A stretch of DNA of 64,000 nucleotides from Amanita rubescens (lineage: Eukaryota > Basidiomycota > Agaricomycetes > Agaricales > Amanitaceae). This document shows, in pieces, positions 12,903-23,726 of this stretch (position 1 is the first letter of the stretch; the number at the start of each line of letters is the position of its first letter). Below the pieces are notes generated by a model. That model was not told the DNA's origin, searched no databases, and worked only from the letters and a program-made list of their open reading frames with translations. The translations under genes were made by a program, and so were the position numbers. The stretch lies in contig WION01000109.1 of assembly GCA_015039365.1 (NCBI GenBank), forward strand, positions 1 to 64,000. Reading direction: 5' to 3'.

Positions 12903-13439
12903 TGTTATCAAGTGTCAACCTCCAAGTCTAAGTCTAGATAGTCAAGATGTCTGAGTATGCAGAGCACAGAGTCAACTACTATGAGGAAACAATCTAAGTA
13001 TTGGGTTGATTCTGGTTCAAGAACAAAGTTTGCAATGAGGTGAGAACTTAAGATGCGCTCTGAGATTGTATGAGGACAATCACATTACAGCAGCTAAGTT
13101 GAACTTAAGGTCCAACTCTACGAAATACATGAGTTTATATACTAATGAGAACAAAGGCATACTGTATTAGTGTATAAAGGTAAATTGTATTCTGGAGACA
13201 AAGGTATTGTATGAAATAGAACAAGGATGCACAACAAAGGAGTCAAGGACAAGGGGATGGTATCGTAAAAGAAGGGGGTTTGTCTGTACAAGTCAAGCAT
13301 AAAGGATATGACGAGAAATGCATGTATAAAGAAAAACATACTGGTGCATAAGTCATAAACAATGACTAGTCCAACATATCTAGTAAGCATAATTGGTAAG
13401 TCTGTCTTACCGATGCACAGGTGAGTTACCTGATGATCC
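12903..13439. mobile_element. Second LTR-like insertion, 537 bp, in the Helitron
   Basis: It is flanked by the 5-bp direct repeat CATTA (12898-12902 and 13440-13444). The left terminus is TGTTATCAAG and the right one CCTGATGATCC, so the right end lacks the usual CA. Joining the flanks with one CATTA copy gives a continuous Helitron frame (LNNITQNISTSELRQQ), although an older stop lies just upstream. There is no coding capacity. The atypical right terminus makes 'solo LTR' likely but not certain; a non-autonomous element of another class is possible. Confidence 0.65.
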
Positions 13440-14125
13440 CATTACACAAAATATCAGCACATCAGAGCTAAGACAACAAATTAGAAATCCAACATGTATT
13501 GCAGAGGACAGGGTGGATGGAAGAAAAAGAAAAAATTGATCCTAATGCAGAACTACAACTTCTAGTTCCACAGTGTCAGATACCTGCTGCTACTTGGAAG
13601 TCCATTCTACAAGCAAAGAGACAGGAGGTTGTCCACAGCAAAATTATCCCTTCCATACCACATACCATTTATAATGCATTTAGTACTTTTTTTCTAGGTA
13701 GGCCTTGTCCATAACCTTTACTACATTAGGAGTATACCACAGGTCATAATACCTGTACATGTATTGATTACATATGTCAGGATTATAAACTTAATGAAGA
13801 ACAGGAATATGCTTTTAAAATCATTGCAAATCATGTTGTGTTACCTAACTCAGAACCCCTGAAAATGTACATTGGTGGAATGGGTGGTACTGGTAAAACA
13901 CAAGTATTAACAGCTCTATGCAAATATTTTGAGATTAGGCAAGAAGCATATCAATTTGTAGTAGTTGCACCTACAGGGTCAGCAGCAGCTTTGATATCAG
14001 GTTCCGCATATCACTCTGTTTTGGGAATTAATGACATGAATGGTGAAGCCCAGACAACAAAAACAATGACACAGGTTTGTACACAAGGAGTAAACTACAT
14101 TTTCTTGGATGAGGTGTCAATGCTA

Positions 14126-15285
14126 CAGTGGGTAAAAAAACTGCCCCAATGTTTGCTTGTTTTGGAAAGATTGGAATGGTGTGAGACAATGACATAAGCA
14201 AAAAGTCTGAATAAATCACATGACATATTACTACATGTTCGCTACCTATCGATCTAAAAATAATGTGATTCTGATCAAAACTCATTGCTTAATAAATCAA
14301 ACAAAATAATCAATCATTGGGGCAGTTTTTTGACCCTCTATTATTTTATGATCTAATACTTTGTATGACCCCCCTTTGCCTTTAAAACTCCCTGAATCCT
14401 TCTAGGCTTTCTATAAGGTTCTGGCATGTCCCTGGTGGTATTTCAGTCCACTCCTTTGCCACCCTCTCCCATAATTCATGCACTCCTTTGGGTGGTGTGT
14501 CATGTTGCTGGAGTTTGGCCTTGAGATGTTGCCAAAGGTGTTCAATGGGATTTAGGTCAGGGGATTGGGCAGGCCACTTCAGGGGAGTGATATTGTTGTC
14601 AGAAAACCACTCATCTGCCTTTTTGGAGGTGTGTTTTGGGTCATTGTCCTGTTGGAAATACTGCTCATCCTCAGCCATCTCCAAACTTTCAAAGCTCTCC
14701 TCCACTCCCTTCCTCCAAAATCTCACAATACTGCTCAGCATTCATGTTCCCCTGCACGGAAGGACCACCACCAGGATGATTTTCCTTATCCCCCTCCACC
14801 TCCTTACTGATCCTTCCAATGATACCATTCCTTAGACCAGTCCTAACCTGAATTTGATGATGAGAATACCCCTCATTGAGGAGAGAAACAACAGAAGAGT
14901 GTTTCTTAACAGAGATGGATTTCATGGTGGTGGTGAGGGGTCAAGAAGATGAATGAGCCAAGTTCAACATGCCAAATTAATGCAAATAAGGTCACATGAC
15001 ATTGTTTACTATTCACATGACCCACCCCTGCCTTGTACTGGTGTGTAACATTGAAAATTGGTAAAATTGGTTAAGGGTCAAAAAACTGCCCCAATGATTG
15101 ATTATTTTGTTTGATTTATTAAACAATGAGTTTTGATCAGAATCACATTATTTTTAGATTGACAGGTAGACAACATGTAGTAATATGTCATGTGATTTAT
15201 TCAGACTTTTTGCTTATGTCATTGTCTCACACCATTCCAATCTTTCCAAAACAGGCAAACATTGGGGCAGTTCTTTCACCCACTG
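14126..15285 (-). mobile_element. Internally deleted Tc1/mariner element, 1160 bp
   Basis: The element is flanked by TA dinucleotides (14124-14125 and 15286-15287) and has inverted repeats of about 212 bp (14126-14337 and 15074-15285) starting CAGTGGGT. Each arm carries ACTGCCCCAATG at its outer end and the inverted motif CATTGGGGCAGT at its inner end. It sits inside the helicase motif II of the Helitron. Between the arms is a shortened transposase gene on the minus strand. The paired sites in each arm recall the IR/DR organisation of Tc1 elements with two transposase sites per end, but here they are inverted to each other. Confidence 0.9.
14382..14925 (-). pseudogene. Tc1-type transposase, central catalytic part deleted
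   Basis: The N-terminal piece (14925 to about 14690) starts MKSISVKKHSSVVSLLNEGY, a helix-turn-helix start typical of Tc1 transposases, and ends abruptly after NHPGGGPSVQ. The C-terminal piece (to 14382, in another frame) contains FQQDNDPKHTSKKADEWF and SPDLNPIEHLW. From the Asp of QDND to the Glu of PIEHLW there are 34 intervening residues, so this is a DD34E catalytic core with its second Asp and Glu. The first Asp and surrounding sequence are missing through an internal deletion, and a frameshift lies near 14735. The product cannot be an active transposase, so the copy is non-autonomous. The family call is secure from the motif and the TA target site. Confidence 0.88.
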
Positions 15286-16073
15286 TATCATGTCACGACT
15301 CATGAGCTGTACAGGATTAGTGCTCAGCTATGCCAAGTGAATAAACCTACTAAACCATTTGGTGGATTAAATATTCTTTTTGCAGGAGACTTTGCACAGT
15401 TACCTCCTCCAATTGGTGGTGAGAATGTGGCACTCTATAGCCGTACAGTAGGAGTATATGGGACAAAAAATAAATGGCAAGACGAAGCATTAGGAAGAGC
15501 ATTATGGCATCATGTGATAACAGTTGTTATACTAAGGCAGAACATGAGGCAAAGACAGTAGTCAAAGGATCATAGTAAATTGCATAAAGGACTGGAAAAT
15601 ATGAGACATAAGGATTGCACTCTTGAAGACATGCAATTCCTTAGAACTCGTATCACATCTCAGCTACCTGGTAAACCTTCTATCACTGCTCCTGAGTTTA
15701 GATTTGTATCTATTATAGTAGCCAAAAATGCACAGAAGGATGAGGTAAATCATCTAGGTTGCTTGAAATTTGGACAGGAAACTGGACAAGAACTGGTTGA
15801 TTTTTTTCAGATGATGCATTGAGATCAAATGAAAATATGAATAGGACCAGAAAATCACAGAAAATAAGAAAAAAGTAACAAATTAAAATTAACTGAAAAG
15901 CTACAAAAGTTACTTTGGGAGTTACCACATTCAGCTGCTGATAAACCTGTACCAGGCAAACTTCCCTGTGCTTGGGACTTCCTGTGATGATAAAATGTAA
16001 TGTTGCAACTGAATTATGCATAACAAATGGACAAGAAGGAACAGTAGTTGGTTGTAAGGGTTGTATTTATGGA

Positions 16074-17100
16074 TGTTAGGATCGAAAGGTTATCAAGACA
16101 GGTATTAACAGGATTAGGTCAGCGGCCTGCGGGATAGCTATGGCGCAGCCACGAGAGGACAGGTATATAAGGGTTGAGGGTTGGATTAGTTCCTTAGTCT
16201 TACGATTGTTTCTGTTGTCCATAGACGCAATCTAGTTCTCATCCCCTCACTCGAGTGTCTTAGTGGTTGTGTGCGGATAACCTCCTAACATAATCGTAAG
16301 ACTACTTTACACTACCACACTCGCCTGCTCGTTGTTGCCTATGACAGACAGATACGATATTTGATGGTTGCTGCGCTTGATAGCGCTAGTAGCCCACTTC
16401 AGATACCTCTACCTCCTCACGCTGCACATCGCGCGTATCCACTACCGCTTGATAAACCCGGACTCGAGGGTTAACGAGATAGGACTGGGACTGCTCTAAA
16501 CTCAGAGTTGCAGACCCGGTAAAACTACGATCTGTTCGAGTTTAGGCGTACCTATTCGATCCATAGGAGAAGATGAGCTAGAACCAAATGAACAGTATTG
16601 AAAAACTCCCTTCGTCCCTGTGAAAATAAGAAGAATGCCGTATACACCAACAGAGGCGTTGATAGGAGCATGTGTAGGGTTGTTAGCCGCATTAGTAGGG
16701 TCGCTAGCCCTGGCCGCAGTACGAGCGCTCTGGCAGGCGCTAACCCCAGGAGACCAACGAAATGCGGGACATGGAGTGGCACAAGTGATAGGAGAGATAA
16801 GAGAAGCATTCAGGGAACCACCCAAACCGCCCAGACCTCAGATGAAGATTGATCCGCCGGAAGCATATGAAGGCAAACCAGAAAAGATAGCGCACTGGTT
16901 GAGATCGATGAAGGCGTACTTCTCGTTGACGGAAGTACTCAACAACAGCCAAATGATCGCGATCGCCCTCCAACGGATAAAAGGAGGAATGGCAAACAGA
17001 GCAGAGAACTGGGCAGGAGTAAAGTTACAAGAATTCATGGATTTCGTGGAGGAAGTGATGGCCACACTGAGAGCGGCGGATACACATGGGCGCAATTGAG
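16074..17100 (+). mobile_element. Ty3/Gypsy-type LTR element fragment (LTR plus gag)
   Basis: The LTR is 16074-16290, from TGTTAGGATC to CCTCCTAACA, with 8-bp inverted termini TGTTAGGA/TCCTAACA. A leader of about 340 bp and a gag fragment follow. The element stops near 17100 where unrelated Copia sequence begins; no pol and no second LTR are seen. Its LTR cuts off the helicase end of the Helitron. Confidence 0.7.
16635..17099 (+). pseudogene. Gypsy Gag polyprotein, truncated
   Basis: The frame starts MPYTPTEALIGACVGLLAAL, with a hydrophobic N-terminal segment (about residues 8-35). After a Pro-rich linker it reads PEAYEGKPEKIAHWLRSMKA and continues through NSQMIAIALQRIKGGMANRA, which fits the retrotransposon Gag capsid fold. 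It ends at 17099 after about 155 residues, far short of a normal Gag, and no CCHC knuckle is present. A frameshift probably lies near 17060, because the reading frame stops resembling Gag after FVEEVMATL. The Gag call rests on the FxGKPEKixxWL pattern and the LTR just upstream. Confidence 0.6.
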
Positions 17101-17148
17101 GACAGGAGTGGAAGTGAGAAATGCGGTGATAGGAGTAGTATCACCTAT

Positions 17149-17600
17149 TGATGAAGAAGACAGGTCTACACGAGAGCGTGTCCACAGCATGAGCAGGTGC
17201 AATAGCTTACCTATTGTGATATAGTCTTAGCACTACCCTTCGGCGTAGTCACGTGATAGTAAGAGGAAGAGAATGGATTGTCCTATTCTACGATACAGGA
17301 CAGGTTTATATATTAAGTGAGAACAAATATATGTCTACATATGTGTAAGCGTATAGTATAGATGGGAAGATATGGCGTGCTAAGCACACCATAAGGTGCG
17401 ATCATGAGTCTATCATGATGTCATCTCTATGTCATACATAAAGGATGACGTGAGCGATATGAGTAACATTGATTGTAGTCAATCAGTAGTATGATGTCAT
17501 CTCTATGTCATACATAAAGGATGACGTGAGCGATATGAGTAACATTGATTGTAGTCAATCAGTAGTTAATCATTCTATAAATATATTTCTATATTTAACA
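17149..17600 (-). repeat. Copia 3' LTR of a minus-strand fragment
   Basis: Read on the minus strand, it begins TGTTAAATATAG directly after the polypurine tract agcgaaggggtg (17601-17612) and probably ends CTTCTTCATCA. The left boundary is inferred from the TG...CA rule. A 76-bp tandem duplication lies inside (about 17416-17567), and a TATATAAA-like box occurs near 17310. The same polypurine tract precedes the 3' LTR of the large Copia element at 29452, which suggests related lineages with different LTRs. Confidence 0.6.
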
Positions 17601-17622
17601 CACCCCTTCGCTTAGATATCCT

Positions 17623-18412
17623 TTATTTAAAGTCTATAATGTTTTCATCATAGAAAGGATCTATATCCGATTCAAATTGATCAATAAGACCATTAAGAAG
17701 TTCCATCAACTTCCTGTGTGATAGACAATCAATTCCATCTAACTCAAGATCTTGCCAATCAAGAATTAATTTCGTCAAATCACGAATTTCCTCAGACTCT
17801 AATTTGTTTGGTCTTTTGATTAACACATTTGTTGAAGTCGGATATTCCTCTAAGGAAAGTCCTAATCGTTCTCTAAAGAATTTGACCTTCTCAAAGGATA
17901 AATTCTTAGTCATGAGATCCGCATTCTGCTCGTTGGTTGGTATGTATTCAAGGACTACTTTTTTAGTCTCGATCAACTTGCGAACGAAATGATAGCGAAT
18001 ATCGATATCATGTTTGGAACTGATGTTCTTGTGCAGGATTTTGTGCCCAAAATATAGCGCCTTGGTTATCTACGCTAAGTAAGATGCTTTTTATGGGTGC
18101 ACCTATTTCATAAAATAGATTTTCAACCCATGCAATTTGTCGTGCTGCATCTGATAAAGATATGTACTCTGCTTCAGTCGAAGACAAAGCTACAGTCTTT
18201 TGTTTTCTACTCGTCCAAGCCACCGCACCACCAGCTAACATTAAGACATAACCATTTATAGATCATCGTGTATTACGATCAGCGGCCCAGTCTGCGTCAG
18301 CATAGGCTCTAAATTTATTATTGCCTTTGGCGCTATAAACAATTTTGACGTTTAAGGTGTGAGCAATGTATTTGACTATATACAAGGCTTTTTGGATATG
18401 TTCTTGTGACGG
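17623..18412 (-). pseudogene. Copia Pol, RNase H end only
   Basis: From 18412 down the minus strand reads IQKALYIVKYIAHTLNVKIV and YADADWAADRNTR, then LAGGAVAWTSRKQKTVALSS and STEAEYISLSDAARQIAW, and after a frame change YIPTNEQNADLMTKNL, ending at 17623. Family knowledge: DADWA ... ALSSTEAEY ... ADxxTK is the RNase H domain of Ty1/Copia Pol. Frame breaks lie near 18245 and 17990. Upstream parts (RT, integrase, gag) are missing because a TGTAAC-type LTR begins at 18413. The protein is close in layout to the RNase H of the 20-30 kb element but is clearly a different family member. Confidence 0.85.
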
Positions 18413-18720
18413 TGTAACAACGAAACGGAGGTTGGGTGCAACCTCCGAGGCTCGGTGTTTGCCGAGCGAGTTCGGCAGCACCGAAAGGTGCTCGTCCGAA
18501 TTCGGTCGCACTCTCGGGGCTCGGAAACGTAGAAGTGACTCTGCGGGGGAGGAAAAGAATGTATAAAGAACTAACTACGACAATCTATATACTGTGTACC
18601 TCGTGTACTACGTGCACTACTCGGTCCGAGACGTATCCGATGCCGAGGTTGGGGGTCCGAGTCCGGAAGACGGAAGGGTTTCAGTATCGATTCCGGCTAT
18701 GCCGGAATCGATACGTTACA
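18413..18720 (-). repeat. LTR of the TGTAAC/GTTACA family (type A)
   Basis: Read on the minus strand it starts TGTAACGTATCGATTCCGGC and ends GTTGTTACA. It contains a hairpin (CGATTCCGGCATAGCCGGAATCG) near its start and a TATA-like box near 18560. Related copies occur at 33701-34039 (minus) and 36387-36733 (plus). The sequence directly to its right (18721-20060) resembles the internal part of the non-coding element at 36962-39565, so this is probably the 3' LTR of such an element. Confidence 0.7.
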
Positions 18721-20060
18721 CCCGCTGGGGACTTTTAAACGTTGACGTCCTCGTCAACCTGCGTCACATTGGTGAAGACTGAGATAGGACGTCGGAAGCA
18801 AGAGGAGTGTCGGCGAGGAGGGGATGGGACGTCGGAGATGAGGCGTAGTGTCGGCCGAGTAGCAGAGGTCGGTGGTGGCGTAGACAAAGTGTTGGCAGGG
18901 TCTGTGCATGTGTAGATAGTCGATGATTCAAATAAGGAGTCGGCAGTGGCGATGAGGGGCTCAGTGGTCGTCGGTAGTCTCAGAAGTGGTCGGCATGATG
19001 TGGTGGCTGGTAGAGTGTAGGGGAGGGGCGTATCAAGGGTGCAGGGTAGTAGCAGCATGTTGGTGGTAGTCATCGTCGGCAGTAGAAAGTGAAAAGGTGT
19101 GGCTGCGTATCCCACATTTCCGGCCACCCGGTGTACCTTGCGCTCCAGTAAATCATTTGGCAGCTCTGCGTGCTATAAAAAGGGTCCTAAGGTGATTCTG
19201 CGTTGTGCGTACTAATATCCGTTATCCAGAAACAACCCAACGTCCCCCACACTCCTATGGCGATTCGGGCTGGCTTGTTGAGGGGCTTGGTGCAGAAGGG
19301 ATGCCGGTGGTGATGAGACGTGATGCTGAGGGTCCATTTGAGCATGGAATGCGCCATTTGAACGAATATGGCTATGCCGTATACCGATCCTGGGGAGAAA
19401 AGAAAAAAAATGCTGAAAAAAAAAGATTCTTGCTCGTGTGCCAAGGTGGAATGACGCCGGAGTGTATAAGGGTGCTGATAGTGTCCGAGAGGCATGGGAC
19501 GTGGCGGCGGAAGGCTGTGGCGAGTGCGAGAAGAGAAACGAGGGGAAGGAACGTGGTCTACGCATGTTGATGGGGGAAGGAGTGCAGCTCGGTTGACGAA
19601 TGAAGGGACAGGTTAGCGTGGAGCAATCGGCTGTACTTCGGAAGTATCCAATACACGAGGTATGTGCAAGGGAAAGGCGTAGGCTGTGGATGGGCTGTGA
19701 TGGCGGCTGATGGGGTCCGATAAGGCTGCAGCGGTGCTGGTAGGCTCCGATAGGGGAACGGGGCGTGTCAAGCTGTGGTCATCGAGCGATGGAGTGCGAT
19801 GCAGAGGTGGTGCATGAGGCAGACACGTGCTGCAGTGCGGTGCGTGCAGACGGGCTGCAATGGCAGTTGATAGAGCTCGATGGGATCCGATAAGGGTGCA
19901 GCGAGCTGTAAACGTCGTGCAGAGGAATATCAGCACCTGGGGCAAAGCATGACTAGCAGATGGGAGCGGACGAGAGCCGGAAGCAAGCAGTGATGTCGTT
20001 GCGCATGTCGACGAGCTGGGTACAGATGCGGCGCATTTGGCGGTAACCAACAGACGTATG
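18721..20060 (-). mobile_element. Internal region of a non-coding LTR element (second copy, truncated)
   Basis: This GC-rich stretch aligns by eye, in the same orientation, with 37280-38067 and then 38430-39120: gttgacgtc...gtcaacctgc, gagaaaagaaaaaaaatgctgaaaa, gtgtccgagaggcat and tttggcggtaac occur in the same order. Its 3' end abuts the LTR at 18413-18720. Its 5' part is cut at 20060 by the Copia LTR and does not resume after that element. Open frames exist on the minus strand (for example 19613-20050) but are low-complexity and not recognisable as Gag or Pol. Confidence 0.65.
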
Positions 20061-20688
20061 TGATGAAAATATATAAAACCATATATTATAATGATAATAT
20101 ATTGTAGATATTTTCTTATCTAATCAGATTATCTTATCTTAAGATAAGATAGTATGATCTTATCTATCTCCATTAGTATAGATTAAGTAGATATAAATAC
20201 GCTTGCGTCATAATTACTTGATATGATTCCTTATGAATCATATATCGTCATTCTACAGCAATCTGTCAAGAATGAACTTTATAATATCTGTCATACAGCA
20301 ATATGTCAGATATGACAGAACCCTATAATTTCTGTCAATCATTATGACTAGGAATAGATCATATGATACGTTATGACTCACATATTGTCATATGATGAGT
20401 TAATATGACGATAGCTGTGTAATACAATACACACCTTATCATCCAATAGGATAAGGTCCGTAGATAGCATAGTTTACACTTATTTGTATCTCAGACAATA
20501 TATAAGGAGGAACAATTCGTCGTTACCTCCTAACTTCTTACTCTCATCTCTACATCTTATAGTTGAGCCTCTAGCTCCTATAAAGTCCCCCACACACTCC
20601 TACCTTCACAGTAAGTCGGTTCCTTACTCAGTCACATGCGCTGCGCTGCTGCGTTGGACTCCATGATGAGGAGAACCCAACTTCGTCA
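20061..20688 (+). repeat. Copia 5' LTR
   Basis: It is 628 bp and starts and ends TG...CA. It contains AT-rich palindromes near its start (for example atcttatcttaagataagat) and repeated ctgtcatacagcaatatgtcagatatgacag motifs that could pair with themselves. A TATA-like atatataagg lies near 20498. It differs from the 3' LTR by a 5-bp indel near 20140 and by a few single bases. Confidence 0.9.
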
Positions 20689-22157
20689 GGTTATGGGCCC
20701 CGGACCAACAGCCTTTGGCTGGTCGGTCATGTTGTCTTCACACATGAACGCTCAAGACCGCCGTTGTCGTTACAACGGTTTAAGGTAACAAAGGTATTAG
20801 TTCGGGTAGCGCACATGTTACCTATCTTGTATCTTGTATATCTAATATTGGTGCTTGGCTAACCCCCGTCTCGACTCTGCGTCGATGGGTTAAGAGAACA
20901 ATGATGATGCCCGGACCCAAGGGCTAATGGGGACCTCTCTACACCCAGAGATAAGGGTATGCCTGTCCAAGGCAGACGCTGAAGAGCGGTTACAATACTT
21001 GGACTTGTCCTCCTGATAGGACACCGGTTAGATTCCCTATTATCCGGAGATAAAATAGGGTACTACCATGGGGGAATGATCCCATGGGTTGTTTTCCGAA
21101 GTTGAACATAGCAACTTCGGCGTCCCACATAGTTTATCTGGACTATGTGATGTGATTGGACGTATTTGAAACCAGTATATATCATCATAGGGATTTTCGA
21201 TCCCTTATATACATAAATAGTTAAATAGATTCTAGTATAGCGGTGAGATGATATCCCATTGTGGATAGTACACTCTGCCGAACAGAAACTACCCCTTAAG
21301 GAGTTTCTATAGCCAAAATAACTCAGCTGTAACCCAGCGGTTATTAGTATAACTATTGTTAAAATACGTCCGCATACTTAGATACCTAGTTGGGGATTGA
21401 GACCCAATAGGTTGTTAGAGAGGGATGATTCATCATAGAGATTATGTTAGAAAGTTATGCTATTATCCCAACTGCTGGGATGTTAGATTCATTACGAATG
21501 CGAGTCACGAGTTGGCCATTCGATTAAATGATATAACGACTAGTGGCCAGTGCTACCCTAGATGGACTTCCTTTTTGATGTCAGTCATATAGTGTCACTA
21601 GCAAAGACACGCGACCTAGCAGTACATCAAAATAGTCCTACGCACTGTTGGAGAATACGAAAAACTCATATTATTTGGACCCTTCTATACGGAGAGAGCT
21701 AACAGCGTTCAAAATTGATGTCGTGGCATTTGACCTGAAGGTTTTTACCTTGTAGATCTCATTTGCTGGGAATAAATGTTTTGGCGCTGCCTCCATGAGT
21801 GTGGACAGATAATATGATAGGCGGATTGACACCTACAATGGTCATTCCAAGGACATGCTTACATGATTTCTACATCATCTCATGATCCACCTATATTCTC
21901 CTTTGGGCAACACTACATAATGCGGCGCATTCTAACTCTTAAATGAATCATCAACCCCAAACATCATCATCAAGTAATCGAACCAAGACTCATGTGTGTC
22001 AAGATAGCTGATTGGCTATAAGCCCAGCGTTGGCCTGGTCAAGTCCATACTTGATTAAGTCCTTTTCCTTAAAATAGAGAACAACTGCCTTAAAAACGCC
22101 GTTTCGTTCTAGTTGCTGACATACTTTTCTTTAGAAGTTTTTTATCAAATTTTTACC
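20689..22157 (+). other. Copia leader with primer-binding site; no gene seen
   Basis: The LTR is followed at once by GGTTATGGGCCCCGGACC (20689-20706). Its complement, GGTCCGGGGCCCATAACC, contains CAT followed by AACC, as in the anticodon arm of a methionine tRNA, so a half-tRNA primer like that of Drosophila copia is plausible. The remaining 1.4 kb has stops in all frames and short repeats; a packaging or untranslated role is only an inference. Confidence 0.55.
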
Positions 22158-23480
22158 ATGTCCCCCTCCGCTAACTCCAATGTTGCGTCTGGCTCCAAGG
22201 CCAAATCTTTTGTGGCCGTTGCCGTCCAAGCTCCTCAGCTTGGAAAAATGTTTCCGTTTCCTCTTAGCAGGCTGCTGAGCCTGCTAAAATATTCTTTCCA
22301 TGATTTCGCCAGTGGAAATACGTTTCAGGTTTATCCTGAAAATCAACTGGTAGACTATGCCTAATGAAGAATTCGTCCGATGTGATGAAAAATATCTTAG
22401 GTCAAGGTGATGACGGTTTTACCGTCGTTACCAAAGGAAAGAAAAAAGTAACTTTTGCTGATTCCCCTTCGGATAATAAACCGAAAGATTCTGTGTCCCA
22501 CTGCTCCCCTTCCTCAGGTTAAAAACCTGAAGGTTTCTGACCCAATACTATATAATGAAACTAAGCATTATAATAGTATGTTTCCATCTTGGGTAGGACG
22601 TTCTGGTCCTAAGACTCTGAATAACCATATTCTTGATGAATTCAGGAATATGGAAAACAAGAGAAGGTTTACACCTTCTCCTTCTCCATTAGGAAAAAAT
22701 GATGACCCTATTGTTTCTGAATCATCATCGTCGTCTCAATCACCAGTTGGGACAACGGCACCTAGGTTTGTACCTAGTGTTCAGAAAGTGACTGTGCCTA
22801 ATTTTGCACAGATCCTTAAAGAGGGAGGATCTCGTCGAGAATTCCCCAAGGTTCATCATACTCCAACTTGGAGCAAAGTTCAGAACTGTCCCCATAGAAT
22901 TAAGTTGGGCGGAACCTCATGCAGTGATTGGAACCTTAGTTCCGAAGATACCATCAAATTGGGAAAGTTCACCCCAATTATTATCTTCAGAGTTAGGAAA
23001 CCAATTACTGAGCAAATGCGTAGAGGATGGAACACCCATTTATGGGAAAGATTCGTCTACAATCCGAACCCAAATGATTCGGATTCCTACAAGCTTTGGA
23101 GAGCCTCCTGCGGATTACCGGTCGCAGAAAGGCCCCAAAGGCATTATGCTAAAGGGCACCAGTACTCACAGTTTAAGGGGAACAAGAACAAAAGCTTTGT
23201 TCCAAAGCAAAATCCGGTACATGCAAAAGAGGCATCTACTAAGGTAAATAAACCTTATAGAGAGACTTATACAAATTCACTAAAGTCTCGTACAGCCGAG
23301 CGTCGAAAGGAACCCACCAGATCAAATCCAGATCGGTGGAATCAAATACGACCGACTCCCAGACAAGGGAAAAAGAATATTCACACTTGCATTCCCAATC
23401 CTGAAAAGGTAAGGGAAGAACAAGTGAGAAAGATTCGTCGGGCCTTTATTTTCGTACAAAGTTTAATAAATGAACTTTGA
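22158..23480 (+). pseudogene. Extra ORF upstream of Copia gag, function unknown, two frame changes
   Basis: An ATG at 22158 starts MSPSANSNVASGSKAKSFVA. This frame ends at 22364, where a frame beginning MKNSSDVMKNILGQGDDGFT overlaps it, and from about 22500 to 23480 the first frame resumes with VKNLKVSDPILYNETKHYNS. Together they would form one protein of about 440 residues. It has a Ser/Pro-rich middle (SESSSSSQSPVG), a Trp-containing stretch (HTPTWSKVQNC, MRRGWNTHLWERF) and a strongly basic C-terminus rich in Lys, Arg and Asn. I recognise no family. It precedes gag by 246 bp inside the element, in a place where ordinary Copia elements have no gene. It may be an element-specific nucleic-acid-binding or structural protein, or captured host or viral sequence. 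Both frame changes could be real decay. Confidence 0.5.
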
Positions 23481-23726
23481 TGGAATAAAGGATATTTATA
23501 TCTTTTGACTCAAGGCCGAATAATTTATAGATACTAAATAGTAGAGAAACTGTAACAGTATCTAGTAAATTAAGCCTTACCTTTTGGAAACTTGGACATG
23601 GACATAAAAAATTGATAAGAAATTTCAAAAAGAACTTGTCATCAAAGCGCCAATTGTAAAGTATAAAATACTAATTACTCTATCTTTGTAGATTTCATTA
23701 ACAACCGAAGAAATCTTAACGATACA

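Larger units (their letters stand above)
13445..16065 (+). pseudogene. Helitron Pif1-like DNA helicase domain, split by a Tc1 element
   Basis: Helicase motifs are readable in order. Motif I is GGMGGTGKTQVL (about 13870-13910), followed by VVVAPTGSAAALI, then motif II YIFLDEVSML ending at 14123 where the Tc1-like element starts. After the element come LYRISAQLCQVNKPTKPFGG, motif III LFAGDFAQLPPP (about 15380) and ILRQNMRQRQ (about 15530). A frameshifted C-terminal stretch reads GLPVMIKCNVATELCITNGQ (about 15970-16030) followed by EGTVVG. Family knowledge: this is the Pif1/RecD-type 5'-3' helicase fused to Rep in Helitrons. Stops near 15560 and 15821, plus frameshifts, inactivate it. The end is removed at 16074 by the Gypsy LTR. 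Confidence 0.85.
8300..16073 (+). mobile_element. Helitron (Rep/helicase class), degenerate and interrupted by three insertions
   Basis: The region encodes, in order but in broken frames, the N-terminal region, a Helitron-like Rep domain and a Pif1-type helicase. Removing two solo LTRs (11566-11995, 12903-13439) and one Tc1-like element (14126-15285) brings coding flanks together on one copy of each target duplication; both LTR removals rejoin the same frame. The left end is not defined, because no clear 5'-TC terminus can be chosen; it may include the minisatellite at 7360-8250. The right end is cut off by a Gypsy LTR starting at 16074, so the CTRR hairpin terminus is missing. The many other stops and frameshifts show that the element is dead. 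Confidence 0.8.

Noticed and set aside
17416..17567. 76-bp tandem duplication considered as a CRISPR-like or satellite array
   Set aside because: Only two copies, no spacers, inside a Copia LTR; an ordinary LTR-internal duplication.
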